Assembly: GCF_014192745.1 (NCBI RefSeq) | Contig: NZ_JACHYJ010000006.1 | Coordinates: 1 to 64,000 of the forward strand | Length of the DNA stretch: 64,000 bases | Origin: Luteimonas sp. RC10 | GTDB lineage: Bacteria > Pseudomonadota > Gammaproteobacteria > Xanthomonadales > Xanthomonadaceae | Direction of reading: 5' to 3' | In this document: piece after piece, positions 53,181 to 63,660 of the stretch | Layout: the number at the start of each line of letters is the position of its first letter | Numbering within the stretch: the stretch's first letter is position 1 | Program-made: the position numbers and the translations under genes | Notes under the pieces: model-generated | Seen by the model: only the letters and a program-made list of their open reading frames with translations | The model's database searches: none | Told to the model about the DNA's origin: nothing

Positions 53181-54362
53181 ATGTCTATCGCTCGCCCCGC
53201 GTCTCCGTCCTGGGCCGTCGCCGCGGCACTCTGCGCTGTGCTGCTGGTGGCAGCGCCACTTGCCCGGGCCGATGACGGCGCCGGCTCGCCGCTGCGCACG
53301 TACCTGAGCGACAAGCGTGCGGCGATCCAGGCCCTGCAGGCGCAGGACGCCGCGCCCACCACGCTGCATGGCAAGGTCACCGCCGAGAGCCGCTCGGGCG
53401 TCCGCCGCCTGCGCCTGGGGCCGACCGGCGAGTACCAGTACCTCAGTGACAGTGGTCGCGACTACGCCGGCTACGACCTCGGGGCAGGGTCCTGGGATTC
53501 GCTGGTCGGCACGCTGGCCAGTGCGGTCGCCGACGAGTACATCGTGCAGGCCGCCGTGCAGAACGTGCCGATCGACGGTCTGGATGTGGTGTTCACCAGC
53601 GTGCCCGAGCGCAAGAGTGACACCCTGGCCTATCCGAACAACCTGTCCTATGTGGCCTACATCGACTCGCCGGCCGACGCCGCGCAGCTCGATTCGCTCC
53701 GCCAGGCCGTCCATGCGCAATCGGCGGCGATCGACCTGGTCACCCGACCGCAGCAGGTCGGCCATGCCGAGGTGCGCTACACGCGCTCGCCGGCGCAGCG
53801 CGAAGCCGATCTGCCGCCCGGCCTGCGCGATTTCATCACCGAGGAGAAGCGGCCCGCGGTGCTGGGCAAGCGCGCCCAGGCGGCGGAGCGGACCTCGACG
53901 CCGCGCGCCCTGGTCGCCCGCGCGCATGTCGAGCCGCATACCGGCCTGCGCCGGGTGTTCCTGGGCGAGGACGGCTACCACCAGCAACTGCACGACAGCG
54001 CGCCGGAGCTGCTGGGGTACGGGCTTGCGCCGACCGTGGAGGAACACCTGCTGGGCGTGACCGCGACCTGCCTGACGCACATCTTCGAAGTGCAGGCGGC
54101 CACCCGCAATGTGCTGCTCGACACTCTGGAACTGACCGTGGACGGCGAGCTCGGACCGCGTTTCGGTGCGAACGTCAGCACGCCGGCGCGGTTCCGCAAC
54201 ATCCGCTACATCGCGACCATCGCATCGCCTGCGTCCGCGCAGGACATCGACGCCCTGCGCCAGGCGGTCGAGGCGACCTGTCCGCTCTACAACCTGGTCA
54301 AGGATGCGCAGACGCTGGACGGCCGCATCGTGCGCGGCGCGTTCGTACAGACGCCGCGCTAG
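53181..54362 (+). CDS. Secreted protein with two OsmC-like domains, first apparently inactive
   Basis: A 393-residue exported protein (signal peptide MSIARPASPSWAVAAALCAVLLVAAPLARAD). Two repeats resemble the OsmC/Ohr peroxidase fold. The second (about residues 250-380) reads LLGYGLAPTVEEHLLGVTATCLTHIFEVQA...LDTLELTVDG...ATCPLYNLVK and keeps both positions of the OsmC redox cysteine pair as Cys297 and Cys367. The first (about residues 60-200) aligns with LVGTLASAVADEYIVQAA...DGLDVVFTSV...HAQSAAIDLV, where both positions are not cysteine. OsmC proteins are normally cytoplasmic dimers, so a secreted tandem form is unusual. Function is inferred only from the fold. Confidence 0.65.
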   Translation: MSIARPASPSWAVAAALCAVLLVAAPLARADDGAGSPLRTYLSDKRAAIQALQAQDAAPTTLHGKVTAESRSGVRRLRLGPTGEYQYLSDSGRDYAGYDLGAGSWDSLVGTLASAVADEYIVQAAVQNVPIDGLDVVFTSVPERKSDTLAYPNNLSYVAYIDSPADAAQLDSLRQAVHAQSAAIDLVTRPQQVGHAEVRYTRSPAQREADLPPGLRDFITEEKRPAVLGKRAQAAERTSTPRALVARAHVEPHTGLRRVFLGEDGYHQQLHDSAPELLGYGLAPTVEEHLLGVTATCLTHIFEVQAATRNVLLDTLELTVDGELGPRFGANVSTPARFRNIRYIATIASPASAQDIDALRQAVEATCPLYNLVKDAQTLDGRIVRGAFVQTPR

Positions 54363-54482
54363 CGTCGCCGCGCGGCGTGCGCCGCGCGCCATCAGAACAG
54401 TCGACGCGCCCGGATCGCACGCGCACGGGCGCGCGCGGTCCACCGAGCGGTGTCGTCCTTCCATCGAACCACGGGGTCCCTG

Positions 54483-57400
54483 ATGCACCGTTCCGCCCGC
54501 GCCCATCCCGTCCCGCCGGCCGCTCCCCGCGGCGCGCGCTTGCCCGCGCCGGTGCGCGGCCGCCTGGCCCTGGCGTTGTGCGCGCTGCTGTCGACGAGCG
54601 CGCAGGCCGACGACGCGCCGGACGCCGCGTCCGTATCCTCGGCGCGCTTGCTCGACAAGGTCTCGGTGCTCGGCTCGCGGATCGCCGGTGGCGGCGCCGC
54701 CGCGGCGCTGCCGGTGGCGACGGTGGACCGGGCCCAGATCCAGGCCACCGGCGCGACCAACGGCAACGAACTGTTCCGCAGCTTGCCGCAGTTCGGCGAC
54801 GTCGCCGTGACCGAGAAGGGCACGACCAACTCGGGGCGCAATTCCAATGTCGCGCGTGGCGACGTGGGGGCCATCAATCTGCGCAACCTCGGCGCCAAGT
54901 ACACCTTGCTGCTGATCAACGGCCGCCGCACCGTGCAGCATCCGATCAGCAACAGCGGGGACACCACCACCTACAACGCGAATGCGATTCCGACCTTCGG
55001 CCTGGAGCGCATCGATCTGCTGCTCGATGGGGCGGCGTCCATCTACGGCTCCGATGCGATCGCCGGCGTCACCGACCTGATCACCCCGACCAATCTGGAG
55101 GACGGTGGCGGCATCACGCTGCGCTACGGCGCGGTCCAGGACGGCCACCGCGAGGACGTGTCGCTCGAGGGCTACGTCGGTCGCGATTTCGCCGGCGGCC
55201 GCGGCAATGTCTCAGTGCTCTATGGGCTGTCCACCCGCGCCGCGCAACGCAATTCGGATGCCTGGTTCACCGCGACCGACGGCCGCCGCGTGCTGGCCGA
55301 CGGCACCAGCGTCCCCGATCCCGACGGCACCACGGGCTTTACGACCCGCACGCCTTGGGGCCATTTCGACACCTACGTCGACGGAAGGCGGACCGGCAGC
55401 TGGCACATCGACCCGGCCACCGGCGCACTGGCGCCGGGTCAGGTGCCGACCCGCTCCCACTACGACGCCGGTGCCGAGCCGGGCATCACGACCGCGCCTG
55501 CGATCGACAAGGGCAATGTCTTCGCCACGGCACGGTTCGACCTGGACGACAGCCGTCAGCTGTTCGGCGAACTCGGCTACTACCGCGCGCAATCCGAATC
55601 CTGGGTCAGCAGCGAGGCGGGGTTCGGCGGTGATGGCTTCCTGTTGCACATCCGGCCTGATGCCTACTGGGTGCCCGACGCCCTGCGGGGCGCGGACGCG
55701 ATCCGGCTGCTCAACTACCAGTTCGCCGATTCGGGCATCCGCCGGGTCCGCGTCGACAACACGCAATCGCGCGCACTGCTGGGGCTGCGCGGCTGGACCG
55801 GCACCGGCTGGAACTGGGAGACCGCGCTGCTGTACTCACGGGCGCGCAGCACCGACCGGCAGCAGGGTGGGTTCACCGACGCCTTCATCGCCGCGGTGAA
55901 CCGCCCCGATGCCAGCGCCTACAACCCGTTCAACGGCGGTGATCCGGCCAGCATCCGGGTCGGCGATGCCACGCCGTCCGACACGTCGGCGTTCATCGGC
56001 GAGGCCACCCGGCAGGGGACCACCGAACTGGCGTTGTGGGATCTCAAGGTCGACCGGCCCGACCTGCTGTCCTGGTATGCCGGCGACATCGGCCTGGCGG
56101 CGGGCGTGGAGTACCGCTACGAGAGCCGATTCGACGATCGCGACCGGAGCATCGACGGCAGCACGCCCTATGTGGACTGGTACACCGGGACCGTCGCGCA
56201 GAGCAACTTCTTCACCCACAGTCCCCGGCCCGACGTGCGCGGCAGCCGCAATGTGAAGTCCGCGCTGATCGAGCTGGCGGTGCCGTTGATCGCGCCGGCC
56301 CAGGGCGTCCCGCTGGTGCGTTCGCTGGACCTGCAGATCGCGGGGCGCTACGAGGACTACAGCGATGCTGGCGATGTGGCCAAGCCGAAGATCGCCGCGG
56401 CCTGGGGCGTCAACGACAGCCTGCTGCTGCGCGGGTCGATCAGCGGCGGCTTCCGCGCGCCCGGCCTGGAACTGGTGAACTCCCCGCCGACCTACGGGTT
56501 CGGCTTCAACAACGACGCCGTGCGCTGCCATGCGCTGGTGGTCAAGGGCGCGCATCCCGACTACACCGCCTGCCTGAACGCCTACAGCAACGGATCGCAG
56601 GTCAAGCCCTCGGTCAGTGCCGTCACTGCCTACGGCGACGACGTCGCACCGGAGACGACCCGGCAAACCTCGTGGGGCGCGGTGTTCGAGCCCCGGTTCC
56701 TGCCGCCGGGGCTCGGCCATCTGAGTCTGAGCGTGGATGCCTGGCGGATCGAAGTGGAGAATCCGATCGGCACCATGGGCGAGGAGGTGCTCTACGACGC
56801 GTATTTGCGCGTCGTCGAAGGCCGCAGCAACCCGAACGTGGTCCGCGCCCCGGTGACCGCCGAAGACATCGCGTTGTTCGAGGGCTCGGGCATCGCGCCG
56901 GCCGGTGTCGTGACCCATGTGCTCGACACCTATCGCAACCGGCAACCGCTGACCGCGTCCGGGGTGGACTACCGCCTGGCCTGGCGGTTCCGCGAGACGG
57001 GGTGGGGCGACTTTGCGTTGCTGCTCGACGTCAGCCGCCTCAAAGCCTACACCCAGCAAAAGCCGATCGAAGTGCAACAGGTGGCCGAGGCCATCGACAG
57101 CGGCGTGCTGGACATCGTCGCCGCAAACCTGGGCGCGGCCAACGAAGTGGGCATCAACGGTGCGAAGCCGGAATGGCGCGGCAGCGCGACGTTGCTCTGG
57201 CAGCGTGCCGGCTGGACGGTGCGGCTGCGCGACGACTACATCGGCAGCGTGACCGCCGGTGCGTATGCCGATCGCAGCCCGTTCGTCGTCCCGTCCACCC
57301 AGCGCTGGGCGTTGTCGGTGGCGCATGCCTTCACCCGCGGGCCGCTCGCCGGCACGACGGTGGACGTGGGCGCACGCAACCTGTTCGACAAGTCGCCGCC

Positions 57401-57485
57401 GCTCAACGCCGCTGGTAACTATCTGACGGCCCTGCACGAATCCTATGGCCGCTATCTGCATCTCGGCATTTCAAGGACTTGGTGA
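54483..57485 (+). CDS. TonB-dependent outer-membrane receptor
   Basis: A 1000-residue receptor. A signal peptide (ALALCALLSTSAQA) leads to a plug domain (LLDKVSVLGSRIAGGG, RNLGAKYTLLLINGRR, LERIDLLLDGAASIYGSDAIAGV) and a large beta barrel, ending in an aromatic-rich strand GRYLHLGISRTW. It imports a large substrate using TonB energy. Start ATG 54483 is chosen over a GTG at 54450. The downstream DUF1684 lipoprotein begins 4 bases after its stop, so they form an operon; the ligand is unknown. Confidence 0.93.
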   Translation: MHRSARAHPVPPAAPRGARLPAPVRGRLALALCALLSTSAQADDAPDAASVSSARLLDKVSVLGSRIAGGGAAAALPVATVDRAQIQATGATNGNELFRSLPQFGDVAVTEKGTTNSGRNSNVARGDVGAINLRNLGAKYTLLLINGRRTVQHPISNSGDTTTYNANAIPTFGLERIDLLLDGAASIYGSDAIAGVTDLITPTNLEDGGGITLRYGAVQDGHREDVSLEGYVGRDFAGGRGNVSVLYGLSTRAAQRNSDAWFTATDGRRVLADGTSVPDPDGTTGFTTRTPWGHFDTYVDGRRTGSWHIDPATGALAPGQVPTRSHYDAGAEPGITTAPAIDKGNVFATARFDLDDSRQLFGELGYYRAQSESWVSSEAGFGGDGFLLHIRPDAYWVPDALRGADAIRLLNYQFADSGIRRVRVDNTQSRALLGLRGWTGTGWNWETALLYSRARSTDRQQGGFTDAFIAAVNRPDASAYNPFNGGDPASIRVGDATPSDTSAFIGEATRQGTTELALWDLKVDRPDLLSWYAGDIGLAAGVEYRYESRFDDRDRSIDGSTPYVDWYTGTVAQSNFFTHSPRPDVRGSRNVKSALIELAVPLIAPAQGVPLVRSLDLQIAGRYEDYSDAGDVAKPKIAAAWGVNDSLLLRGSISGGFRAPGLELVNSPPTYGFGFNNDAVRCHALVVKGAHPDYTACLNAYSNGSQVKPSVSAVTAYGDDVAPETTRQTSWGAVFEPRFLPPGLGHLSLSVDAWRIEVENPIGTMGEEVLYDAYLRVVEGRSNPNVVRAPVTAEDIALFEGSGIAPAGVVTHVLDTYRNRQPLTASGVDYRLAWRFRETGWGDFALLLDVSRLKAYTQQKPIEVQQVAEAIDSGVLDIVAANLGAANEVGINGAKPEWRGSATLLWQRAGWTVRLRDDYIGSVTAGAYADRSPFVVPSTQRWALSVAHAFTRGPLAGTTVDVGARNLFDKSPPLNAAGNYLTALHESYGRYLHLGISRTW

Positions 57486-57488
57486 CCC

Positions 57489-58457
57489 ATGAAGACCCGT
57501 ACGCTCGCATTCGCGGTTCTGCTGCTCCCGGCGCTCGCCGCCTGCGACCGCCCGGACGCGCCCGGCGCGGCGCCGCCTGCCTCGGCGGACACCGCGCCCG
57601 AGTTCCGCCAGGCGCACGCGGCGTGGGCGCGCCAGCGCGCCGACGAACTGAACAAGCCCGATGGTTGGACGAGCCTCATCGGCCTGCATTGGGTCGAAGC
57701 CGACCGGCAGCGGGTCGGCGGCGGCGCGCAGGACGACATCCGCCTGGCCATCGCGCCGCCGCACCTGGGCACACTCGAGCGGCGGGCCGACGGGGTTTAC
57801 TTCACCGCCGACGCAGCGGCCGCGGTTACCGTCGACGGCCGGCCCCTGCAGGGCGAGGTGGCGCTGCGGCCCGAAGGCCGGGACGGCGGCACCCAGCTCG
57901 GTTACGACGACGGCAAGGGCCGGATCTCGTTGATCCGCCGCGGCGATCGGCTTGGCCTCAGGGTCCGGCACGCCGATGCGCCGGCGCGCCTGCAGTTCGC
58001 CGGCCTGGACTTCTTCGCGCCCGATCCGGCCTGGCGGGTGCAGGCCCGGTTCGTTGCGCACCCGCCGGGCACGACCCTACCGATCGCCAACATCATCGGC
58101 GACATCAACGACACGCCCAACCCGGGCTATGTGGAATTCGACAAGGACGGGCACCGCTGGCGGCTGGAGGCGCTCGGCGATCCGCAGCAGGGCCTGAGCC
58201 TCAACTTCCAGGATCGGACCAGCGGGCGGGAGACCTATGCGGTCGGCCGCTATCTGCAGACCGGTCCTGTCGCCGACGATGCAACGGTCGTCGTCGACTT
58301 CAACCGCGCCTACAACCCGCCGTGCGCCTACACCGCCTACGCGACCTGCCCCTTGCCGCCGCCGGGCAATCGCCTCGCACAGCGCGATGCCGACGGTCGG
58401 ACCGTCCGGCTGGCGGTCCTGGCCGGCGAGAAGGCCTATGCCGGTGCGCGGCACTGA
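57489..58457 (+). CDS. DUF1684 family lipoprotein
   Basis: A 322-residue DUF1684 protein. The signal MKTRTLAFAVLLLPALAAC ends in a lipobox with Cys19. The family hallmark is the C-terminal block VVVDFNRAYNPPCAYTAYATCPLPPPGNRL followed by AGEKAYA; the N-terminal part has NKPDGWTSLIGLHWVE. Function of the family is unknown. The 3-bp gap to the TonB receptor suggests that it works with that receptor at the outer membrane. Confidence 0.88.
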   Translation: MKTRTLAFAVLLLPALAACDRPDAPGAAPPASADTAPEFRQAHAAWARQRADELNKPDGWTSLIGLHWVEADRQRVGGGAQDDIRLAIAPPHLGTLERRADGVYFTADAAAAVTVDGRPLQGEVALRPEGRDGGTQLGYDDGKGRISLIRRGDRLGLRVRHADAPARLQFAGLDFFAPDPAWRVQARFVAHPPGTTLPIANIIGDINDTPNPGYVEFDKDGHRWRLEALGDPQQGLSLNFQDRTSGRETYAVGRYLQTGPVADDATVVVDFNRAYNPPCAYTAYATCPLPPPGNRLAQRDADGRTVRLAVLAGEKAYAGARH

Positions 58458-58559
58458 GCCTGCGTTGATCCCGAGCCGGGGCGGACAGTGATGTCCGAGC
58501 GTTGCGACGTCGGACTGGGCGCGTGATCGCCGGTGGCGCGCGCTGCGCCCCAGGCGGCG

Positions 58560-59639
58560 TCAGTCGACCGACTCGCGCCGGGCCAATGCGAGCAGGCGCT
58601 GAGCGATGCGCTCCAGCGGCAGGCATTCCTGCGCGGCGCCCAGCTTCCAGGCGGCGCCGGGCATGCCCCAGACGACGCTGCTGGCCTCGTCCTGCACCAG
58701 CGTCGCAGCTCCGGCCTCGCGTAGCTCGAGCAGTCCGCGGGCGCCGTCGTCGCCCATGCCGGTGAGAATCGCCGCAACTGCGTTGGCGCCGGCCGCCTGC
58801 GCGACCGAACGGAACAGCACGTCGACCGCGGGCCGGTGCCGGTTGACCGGCGGGCCGGGGTCGAGCCGACACCGCCAGCGGGCGCCGTCGCGCAGCACGC
58901 GCAGGTGGTGGTCGCCCGGCGGCAGGTAGACATGCCCGGGCAGGATGGTCTCGCCGTCGCGCGCCTCGCGCACCAGCATCGCGCAATGCCGGTCCAGGCG
59001 TTCGGCGAACGGCGCGCTGAAACTGGCGGGAATGTGCTGGGTCAGCACGATCGCCGGGGCATCGGGCGGCATCGCCTCGAGCACGACGCGGATCGCTTCG
59101 GTACCGCCTGCGGACGCGCCGATCGCGATCAGCCGGTCGGTCGTGCGGTAGCGCAACGCGACCGGCGTGGCGGTCGTCTCGGTCGCTGCTGCGGGCCCGG
59201 CCGCCGGACGCGATGCCGGGCGCGGTGCGGCGCGGACCTGCGCGCGCGCCGCGGCCTTGACCTTCGCAGTGATCTCCTGCGCGTAGCTTTCCAGGCCGTG
59301 AGCGACATTGATGCGTGGCTTGGCCACAAAGTCGACCGCGCCCAGCGCCAAGGCCTGCAGGGTGATGTCGGCGCCGCGCTCGGTCAGCGAGGACACCATT
59401 ACCACCGGCATCGGTCGCAAACGCATCAGATTGTCGAGAAACACCAGGCCGTCCATGCGCGGCATCTCGACATCGAGGGTCAGCACATCAGGATGCAGGC
59501 GCTTGATCTTCTCGCGGGCGAGCAAGGGGTCGGCGGCGCTGCCCACGACCTCGATCTGCGGATCGGCGGACAGCACTTCGGTCAGCAACTGACGCACGAC
59601 CGCCGAGTCGTCGACGATGAGCACGCGCACCGGCGTCAT
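58560..59639 (-). CDS. cheB: Chemotaxis response regulator protein-glutamate methylesterase CheB
   Basis: A 359-residue enzyme that removes receptor methyl groups. The receiver has Asp56 in [13 protein letters not shown]. The esterase catalytic triad is in [14 protein letters not shown] (Ser), [13 protein letters not shown] (His) and [15 protein letters not shown] (Asp). The Pro/Ala-rich linker between domains is unusually long. Its ATG at 59639 overlaps cheD by 4 bp. Confidence 0.96.
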   Translation of the reverse strand: MTPVRVLIVDDSAVVRQLLTEVLSADPQIEVVGSAADPLLAREKIKRLHPDVLTLDVEMPRMDGLVFLDNLMRLRPMPVVMVSSLTERGADITLQALALGAVDFVAKPRINVAHGLESYAQEITAKVKAAARAQVRAAPRPASRPAAGPAAATETTATPVALRYRTTDRLIAIGASAGGTEAIRVVLEAMPPDAPAIVLTQHIPASFSAPFAERLDRHCAMLVREARDGETILPGHVYLPPGDHHLRVLRDGARWRCRLDPGPPVNRHRPAVDVLFRSVAQAAGANAVAAILTGMGDDGARGLLELREAGAATLVQDEASSVVWGMPGAAWKLGAAQECLPLERIAQRLLALARRESVD

Positions 59640-60229
59640 TCGAACAGCTCCACATCGCCGGCGACCGGCGCGCGCGCCAGGCGGGCGCGGACGGCCGATT
59701 CGGCGGCCGCCACCTCGGCGCCGTGTGCGTGCGGCAGCCGGTAGACCATCACCTTGCCGGTCTGCGGGAAGAACCACACCTTGCGCGGATGGATACCCTG
59801 CAGATCCTCGGCCACCACCGGGATGTTTTCCGCGTCCAGGTAGCCGCGCACGAACTCGGCGTTGCGCGTGCCCACCGGGTTGCTGGTGAAGCCCTTGAGC
59901 ACGTTGGCGCCGCCGAACACCTTGGCCTCGAGGCGACGGCGGCTGGCGCCGCGCTTGAGCAGTTCGTTGATCAGCACTTCCATCGCATAGCTGCCGTAGC
60001 GGGCCGGCGCGCCGTCGCCGTTGCCACCGTCGGGCAACAGGAAGTGGTTCATGCCGCCCAGGTGCAGCAGCGGGTCGCGAATGCACGCGGCCACGCATGA
60101 ACCCAGCACGGTGACCAGCGCGGTGCCGTCGTTGACCACCAGGTACTGGGTCGGCAGCAGCTTGGCGGCCGGCACCTGGAACTGCGGGTCGCGGTAGCGC
60201 ATCACCGTGTCGCTGGGCGGCGCGCTCAC
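59636..60229 (-). CDS. cheD: Chemotaxis glutamine deamidase CheD
   Basis: A 197-residue receptor deamidase. The catalytic triad is in [32 protein letters not shown] (Thr, Cys, His). C-terminal [26 protein letters not shown] matches the family. The start is GTG 60229 overlapping the cheR stop; an internal ATG at 60202 (MRYRDP) is an alternative. Confidence 0.93.
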   Translation of the reverse strand: MSAPPSDTVMRYRDPQFQVPAAKLLPTQYLVVNDGTALVTVLGSCVAACIRDPLLHLGGMNHFLLPDGGNGDGAPARYGSYAMEVLINELLKRGASRRRLEAKVFGGANVLKGFTSNPVGTRNAEFVRGYLDAENIPVVAEDLQGIHPRKVWFFPQTGKVMVYRLPHAHGAEVAAAESAVRARLARAPVAGDVELFE

Positions 60230-61095
60230 GGGGCAGTCGCTGCGAAGTGGCGGCGGTACAGCGTGCGGCCGCAGGGCTGGATCAGGTCGGCGGCGTGCAG
60301 GTAGTTTTCCGAGTGCCCCGTATAGAGCAGGCTGGCCGCGTCCATGTGCGTGATCAGCCGCGACAGGATCCCGCGCTGGGTCGGCTTGTCGAAGTAGATC
60401 ATCACATTGCGGCAGAAGATCGCATCGAACGGACCGCCGACATCGTAACGGCCGGCCAGCAGATTCAAGGGGCGGAACTCGATCAGCGCCTGCAGCGCCG
60501 GGTGCACGCGGCACTTGCCGGCATTGGGGCCGGTGCCGCGCTGGAAGAAGCGGCGTCGCAGGTCCGCGTCGAGCGCGGCGACGCGTTCGATCGGATAGAC
60601 GCCCTGGCGCGCGGTCGCCAGGACCTGGGTGTCGATGTCGGTCGCGACGATGCGCACCGGCGGTTGCAGCGTGTCGAAGGCCTCGCAGGCGGTGATGGCC
60701 ATCGAGTACGGTTCCTCGCCGGTCGAGGCCGCGCACGACCACAGCGTCAGCGGCTTGCGGCCCGACCCGGCGCGCTGCAACTGGGTGCGCAGCGTCTCGA
60801 AGTGGTGCGGCTCGCGGAAGAACGAGGTCAGATTGGTGGTCAGCGCATTGGTGAACGCCTGCCATTCCTCGCCGTCGGGATCGCTTTCCAGCAATGCCAG
60901 ATAGTCGCTGAAGTCGTCGAGGCCGAGCGCGCGCAGCCGTCGCGACAGCCGGCCGTAGACCATGTCGCGCTTGCTGGCGACCAGTGCGATGCCCGCCCGG
61001 TCGTGGATCAGCTGGCACACGCGACGGAAATCGCGGTCGGCGAACACGAACTGGCGGGCGTCGCCGGGCGGGTGGGGCAGGAAAGCGGCACTCAT
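60226..61095 (-). CDS. cheR: Chemotaxis protein methyltransferase CheR
   Basis: A 289-residue AdoMet-dependent enzyme that methylates receptor glutamates. The N-terminal helix domain is [42 protein letters not shown]; the AdoMet site includes [19 protein letters not shown] and [30 protein letters not shown] is also typical. It follows the receptor gene by 132 bp and is coupled to cheD. Confidence 0.96.
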   Translation of the reverse strand: MSAAFLPHPPGDARQFVFADRDFRRVCQLIHDRAGIALVASKRDMVYGRLSRRLRALGLDDFSDYLALLESDPDGEEWQAFTNALTTNLTSFFREPHHFETLRTQLQRAGSGRKPLTLWSCAASTGEEPYSMAITACEAFDTLQPPVRIVATDIDTQVLATARQGVYPIERVAALDADLRRRFFQRGTGPNAGKCRVHPALQALIEFRPLNLLAGRYDVGGPFDAIFCRNVMIYFDKPTQRGILSRLITHMDAASLLYTGHSENYLHAADLIQPCGRTLYRRHFAATAP

Positions 61096-61173
61096 GGCGA
61101 CCGGCGCGTCAGGGAGACTCGATGGTTATCGGCGCGGCGCCGGCGAAGTTGACTGCGATCGTCGCCGTCACGC

Positions 61174-61202
61174 ACAAGGCCCGGCACTGGGCCGGGCCTT
61201 GT
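61174..61202 (-). terminator. Hairpin between the MCP gene and cheR
   Basis: Arms ACAAGGCCCGGC (61174-61185) and GCCGGGCCTTGT (61191-61202) pair perfectly over 12 bp with a 5-base loop. No T-run follows on the minus strand, so it may attenuate and not fully stop transcription into cheR. Confidence 0.5.
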
Positions 61203-61227
61203 CGGTGCCCCGTCTCGGCGGCGAGGA

Positions 61228-63591
61228 TCAGAACTCTGCCCAGTCCGCCTCGGCCAGGGCGGGCGCGGCGGGAGCGCGTGTCGTCGGACGCGGTGCGGCC
61301 GGTGCCGGCTTGCGGGGCGGTGGCGGCGCTGCCCGGGTCGGCTGCGCGGCGGGTGCGGCCACGACCTGTCCTTCGATCCGCAGCATCGAGATCGCGTCGG
61401 CCAGGCCGGTGGCCTGCTCCTCCATCGCCCGCGCGGCGGCCGAGGCTTCCTCGACCAGGGCCGCGTTCTGCTGGGTGGTCTCGTCCATCTGCACGATGGT
61501 CTGGTTGACCTGCTCGATACCGGCGGCCTGTTCCTGCGAGGCGGCGGAGATCTCGGCCATGATGTCGGTCACGCGCTGCACCGAGGCGACCATCTCGGCC
61601 ATGGTCTTGCCCGCCTGTCCTGCGAGCGCTGCGCCGCTGGCGACCTTGCTGGTGGAGTCGTCGATCAGGCCCTTGATCTCCTTGGCGGCATTGGCGCTGC
61701 GCTGGGCAAGCGTGCGGACCTCGGAGGCGACGACCGCGAAGCCGCGGCCCTGTTCGCCGGCCCGTGCGGCTTCGACCGCGGCGTTGAGTGCGAGGATGTT
61801 GGTCTGGAACGCGATGCCGTCGATGACCGAGATGATGTCGGCGATCTTGCGCGAGGAGGCCTCGATGTCGGCCATCGTGGACACGACCTGGCCAACGACC
61901 TCGCCGCCCTGGGAGGCAACGGTGGCCGCGCCCTGGGCGAGCTGATTGGCCTGGCGGGCGTGGTCGGCGTTCTGGCGCACGGTGGAGGTGAGTTCCTCCA
62001 TCGAGGCCGCGGTTTCTTCCAGATTGGCCGCCTGCTGCTCGGTGCGGCGCGAGAGGTCGTCGTTGCCCGAGGCGATCTCGGTGGAGGCGGTGCCGATCGC
62101 AGCCGACGCGTCCTGGATACGGGCGACGATGGCGGTGAGCTGGGCGACGGTGGCATTGGCGTCGTCACGCATGCGGGCGAACACGCCGTGGAAGTCGCCT
62201 TCCATGCGCGCGGTCAGATCGCCCGAGGCGAGCGCATTGAGCACCTGCGAGACCTGCGCCAGGCTGACCGCGTTGGCGTCGAGCAGGCTGTTGAGCTGCT
62301 GCGCCAGCTGCAGGATGAAGCCGTGCTTGCCGTCCAGCGAGACGCGATGGTCGAGATCGCCGGCCGCGGCTGCGGACACGATGCGGGCGACTTCGGCTTC
62401 GACCCGGACTTCACCGGTGCGGTCGCGCCACTCGGCGATCAGGCCGATATCGCGGCCGTGCGCGTCGCGGATCGGCGAGATGATCTGCGCGATGCAGGCG
62501 TCCTGGTAATGCATCTCGCGGTGCGCGATGCCGCGCTCCTTGAGACTGGTCAGCACGCGCTGGTCCGGCTTGCCGTCCAGCTCGAACGTCGCCAGCGAGG
62601 CCCCCAGCAGCGGCTGGGCCGGATCGTAGTGCGGCAGCTCGGCGGCGATCGCCTCGGCGTTGTCGCGCATCACGGTCTCCAGCGCCGGATTGACGTAGAG
62701 GATGTCGAACTTCTCGTCGGTGACGATCATGCCGGTCGAGGCACTGTCGAGCGCGGTGCGGATGCGCAGGTTCTCGCTGGCGATCTTCTGGTCGCGCTCG
62801 ATCCGCTCGCGCAGGTCGTGCTGCATCCGCTGCATGGCCTTGAGCAGGTCGCCGATCTCGTCGCGGCGGCTGGCGTCGATGCGGGTGTCGAGCTTGCCGC
62901 TGGCCACGTCATTGGCGACCGCGACCGCCGAACGGGTGGCACCGGTGAGGTTGCGTGCCATCAGCCAGGCGATGACCATGCCGCCGGTGATGCCGGCCAG
63001 CAGCATGACCACCATCAGGATGCTCGACCCGGTCTGCACCGAGCGCGCCTCCTCACGGGCCGCGGTGGCCTGGCGGTCGGCCTCGGCCTGCAGGGCCTGC
63101 AGCGCGTTGCCGGCGGCCATGTGCAGGTCGCGGGTGCGGCCGATGAAGGTGTCGGTGGCGTCGTCGGGCAGGTCGAGCTCGATCAGCTCGTTGACCTCGT
63201 GGTACGAGGCCTTGGCATCGGTCCAGGCGGTGACGAAGCCGTCGTAGAGCTTGCGCTCTTCCGGCGAGACGATCAGCGGCGCGTATGCCGCCATGTTTGC
63301 TTCGATCTGCTGTTCCATCGCAGCGGTGCGCTCGCGCGCATCGCGCTTGACCTGATCGCTGGCGCGCACCAGGCCCAGATACGATGCTGCGCGGTACTCG
63401 CCGAGCAGGGCGCGCGTTTCGCCGACCGTGGTCAGCGTCGGCAGGGTGTTGTCGGCCAGGTGGTCGGTCACGCTGTCGAGCGAGCGCAGGCCGATGAAGC
63501 CACCCACGCCCTGGGCGATCATCAGGATCAGGACGACGCCGAATGCCAGCATCAGTTTCGGTGCGAGCTTGAGATTCGAGAACCAGTGCAT
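61228..63591 (-). CDS. Methyl-accepting chemotaxis protein
   Basis: A 787-residue receptor. An N-terminal helix ([23 protein letters not shown]) leads to a four-helix periplasmic ligand domain (residues 35-185), a second helix ([23 protein letters not shown]), a HAMP domain, a PAS-like cytoplasmic domain ([28 protein letters not shown]), a second HAMP-like region and the signalling hairpin with [37 protein letters not shown] Pro/Ala-rich linker ends in DWAEF, an xWxxF-type tether for CheR/CheB. It heads the unit ending in cheB. Confidence 0.95.
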   Translation of the reverse strand: MHWFSNLKLAPKLMLAFGVVLILMIAQGVGGFIGLRSLDSVTDHLADNTLPTLTTVGETRALLGEYRAASYLGLVRASDQVKRDARERTAAMEQQIEANMAAYAPLIVSPEERKLYDGFVTAWTDAKASYHEVNELIELDLPDDATDTFIGRTRDLHMAAGNALQALQAEADRQATAAREEARSVQTGSSILMVVMLLAGITGGMVIAWLMARNLTGATRSAVAVANDVASGKLDTRIDASRRDEIGDLLKAMQRMQHDLRERIERDQKIASENLRIRTALDSASTGMIVTDEKFDILYVNPALETVMRDNAEAIAAELPHYDPAQPLLGASLATFELDGKPDQRVLTSLKERGIAHREMHYQDACIAQIISPIRDAHGRDIGLIAEWRDRTGEVRVEAEVARIVSAAAAGDLDHRVSLDGKHGFILQLAQQLNSLLDANAVSLAQVSQVLNALASGDLTARMEGDFHGVFARMRDDANATVAQLTAIVARIQDASAAIGTASTEIASGNDDLSRRTEQQAANLEETAASMEELTSTVRQNADHARQANQLAQGAATVASQGGEVVGQVVSTMADIEASSRKIADIISVIDGIAFQTNILALNAAVEAARAGEQGRGFAVVASEVRTLAQRSANAAKEIKGLIDDSTSKVASGAALAGQAGKTMAEMVASVQRVTDIMAEISAASQEQAAGIEQVNQTIVQMDETTQQNAALVEEASAAARAMEEQATGLADAISMLRIEGQVVAAPAAQPTRAAPPPPRKPAPAAPRPTTRAPAAPALAEADWAEF

Positions 63592-63660
63592 GCGGCAATC
63601 CCCCGTAGGCGGCCGGATGGAAAAACGGCCCGGATGCGATCTGCAATCCGGGCGCGGGGC

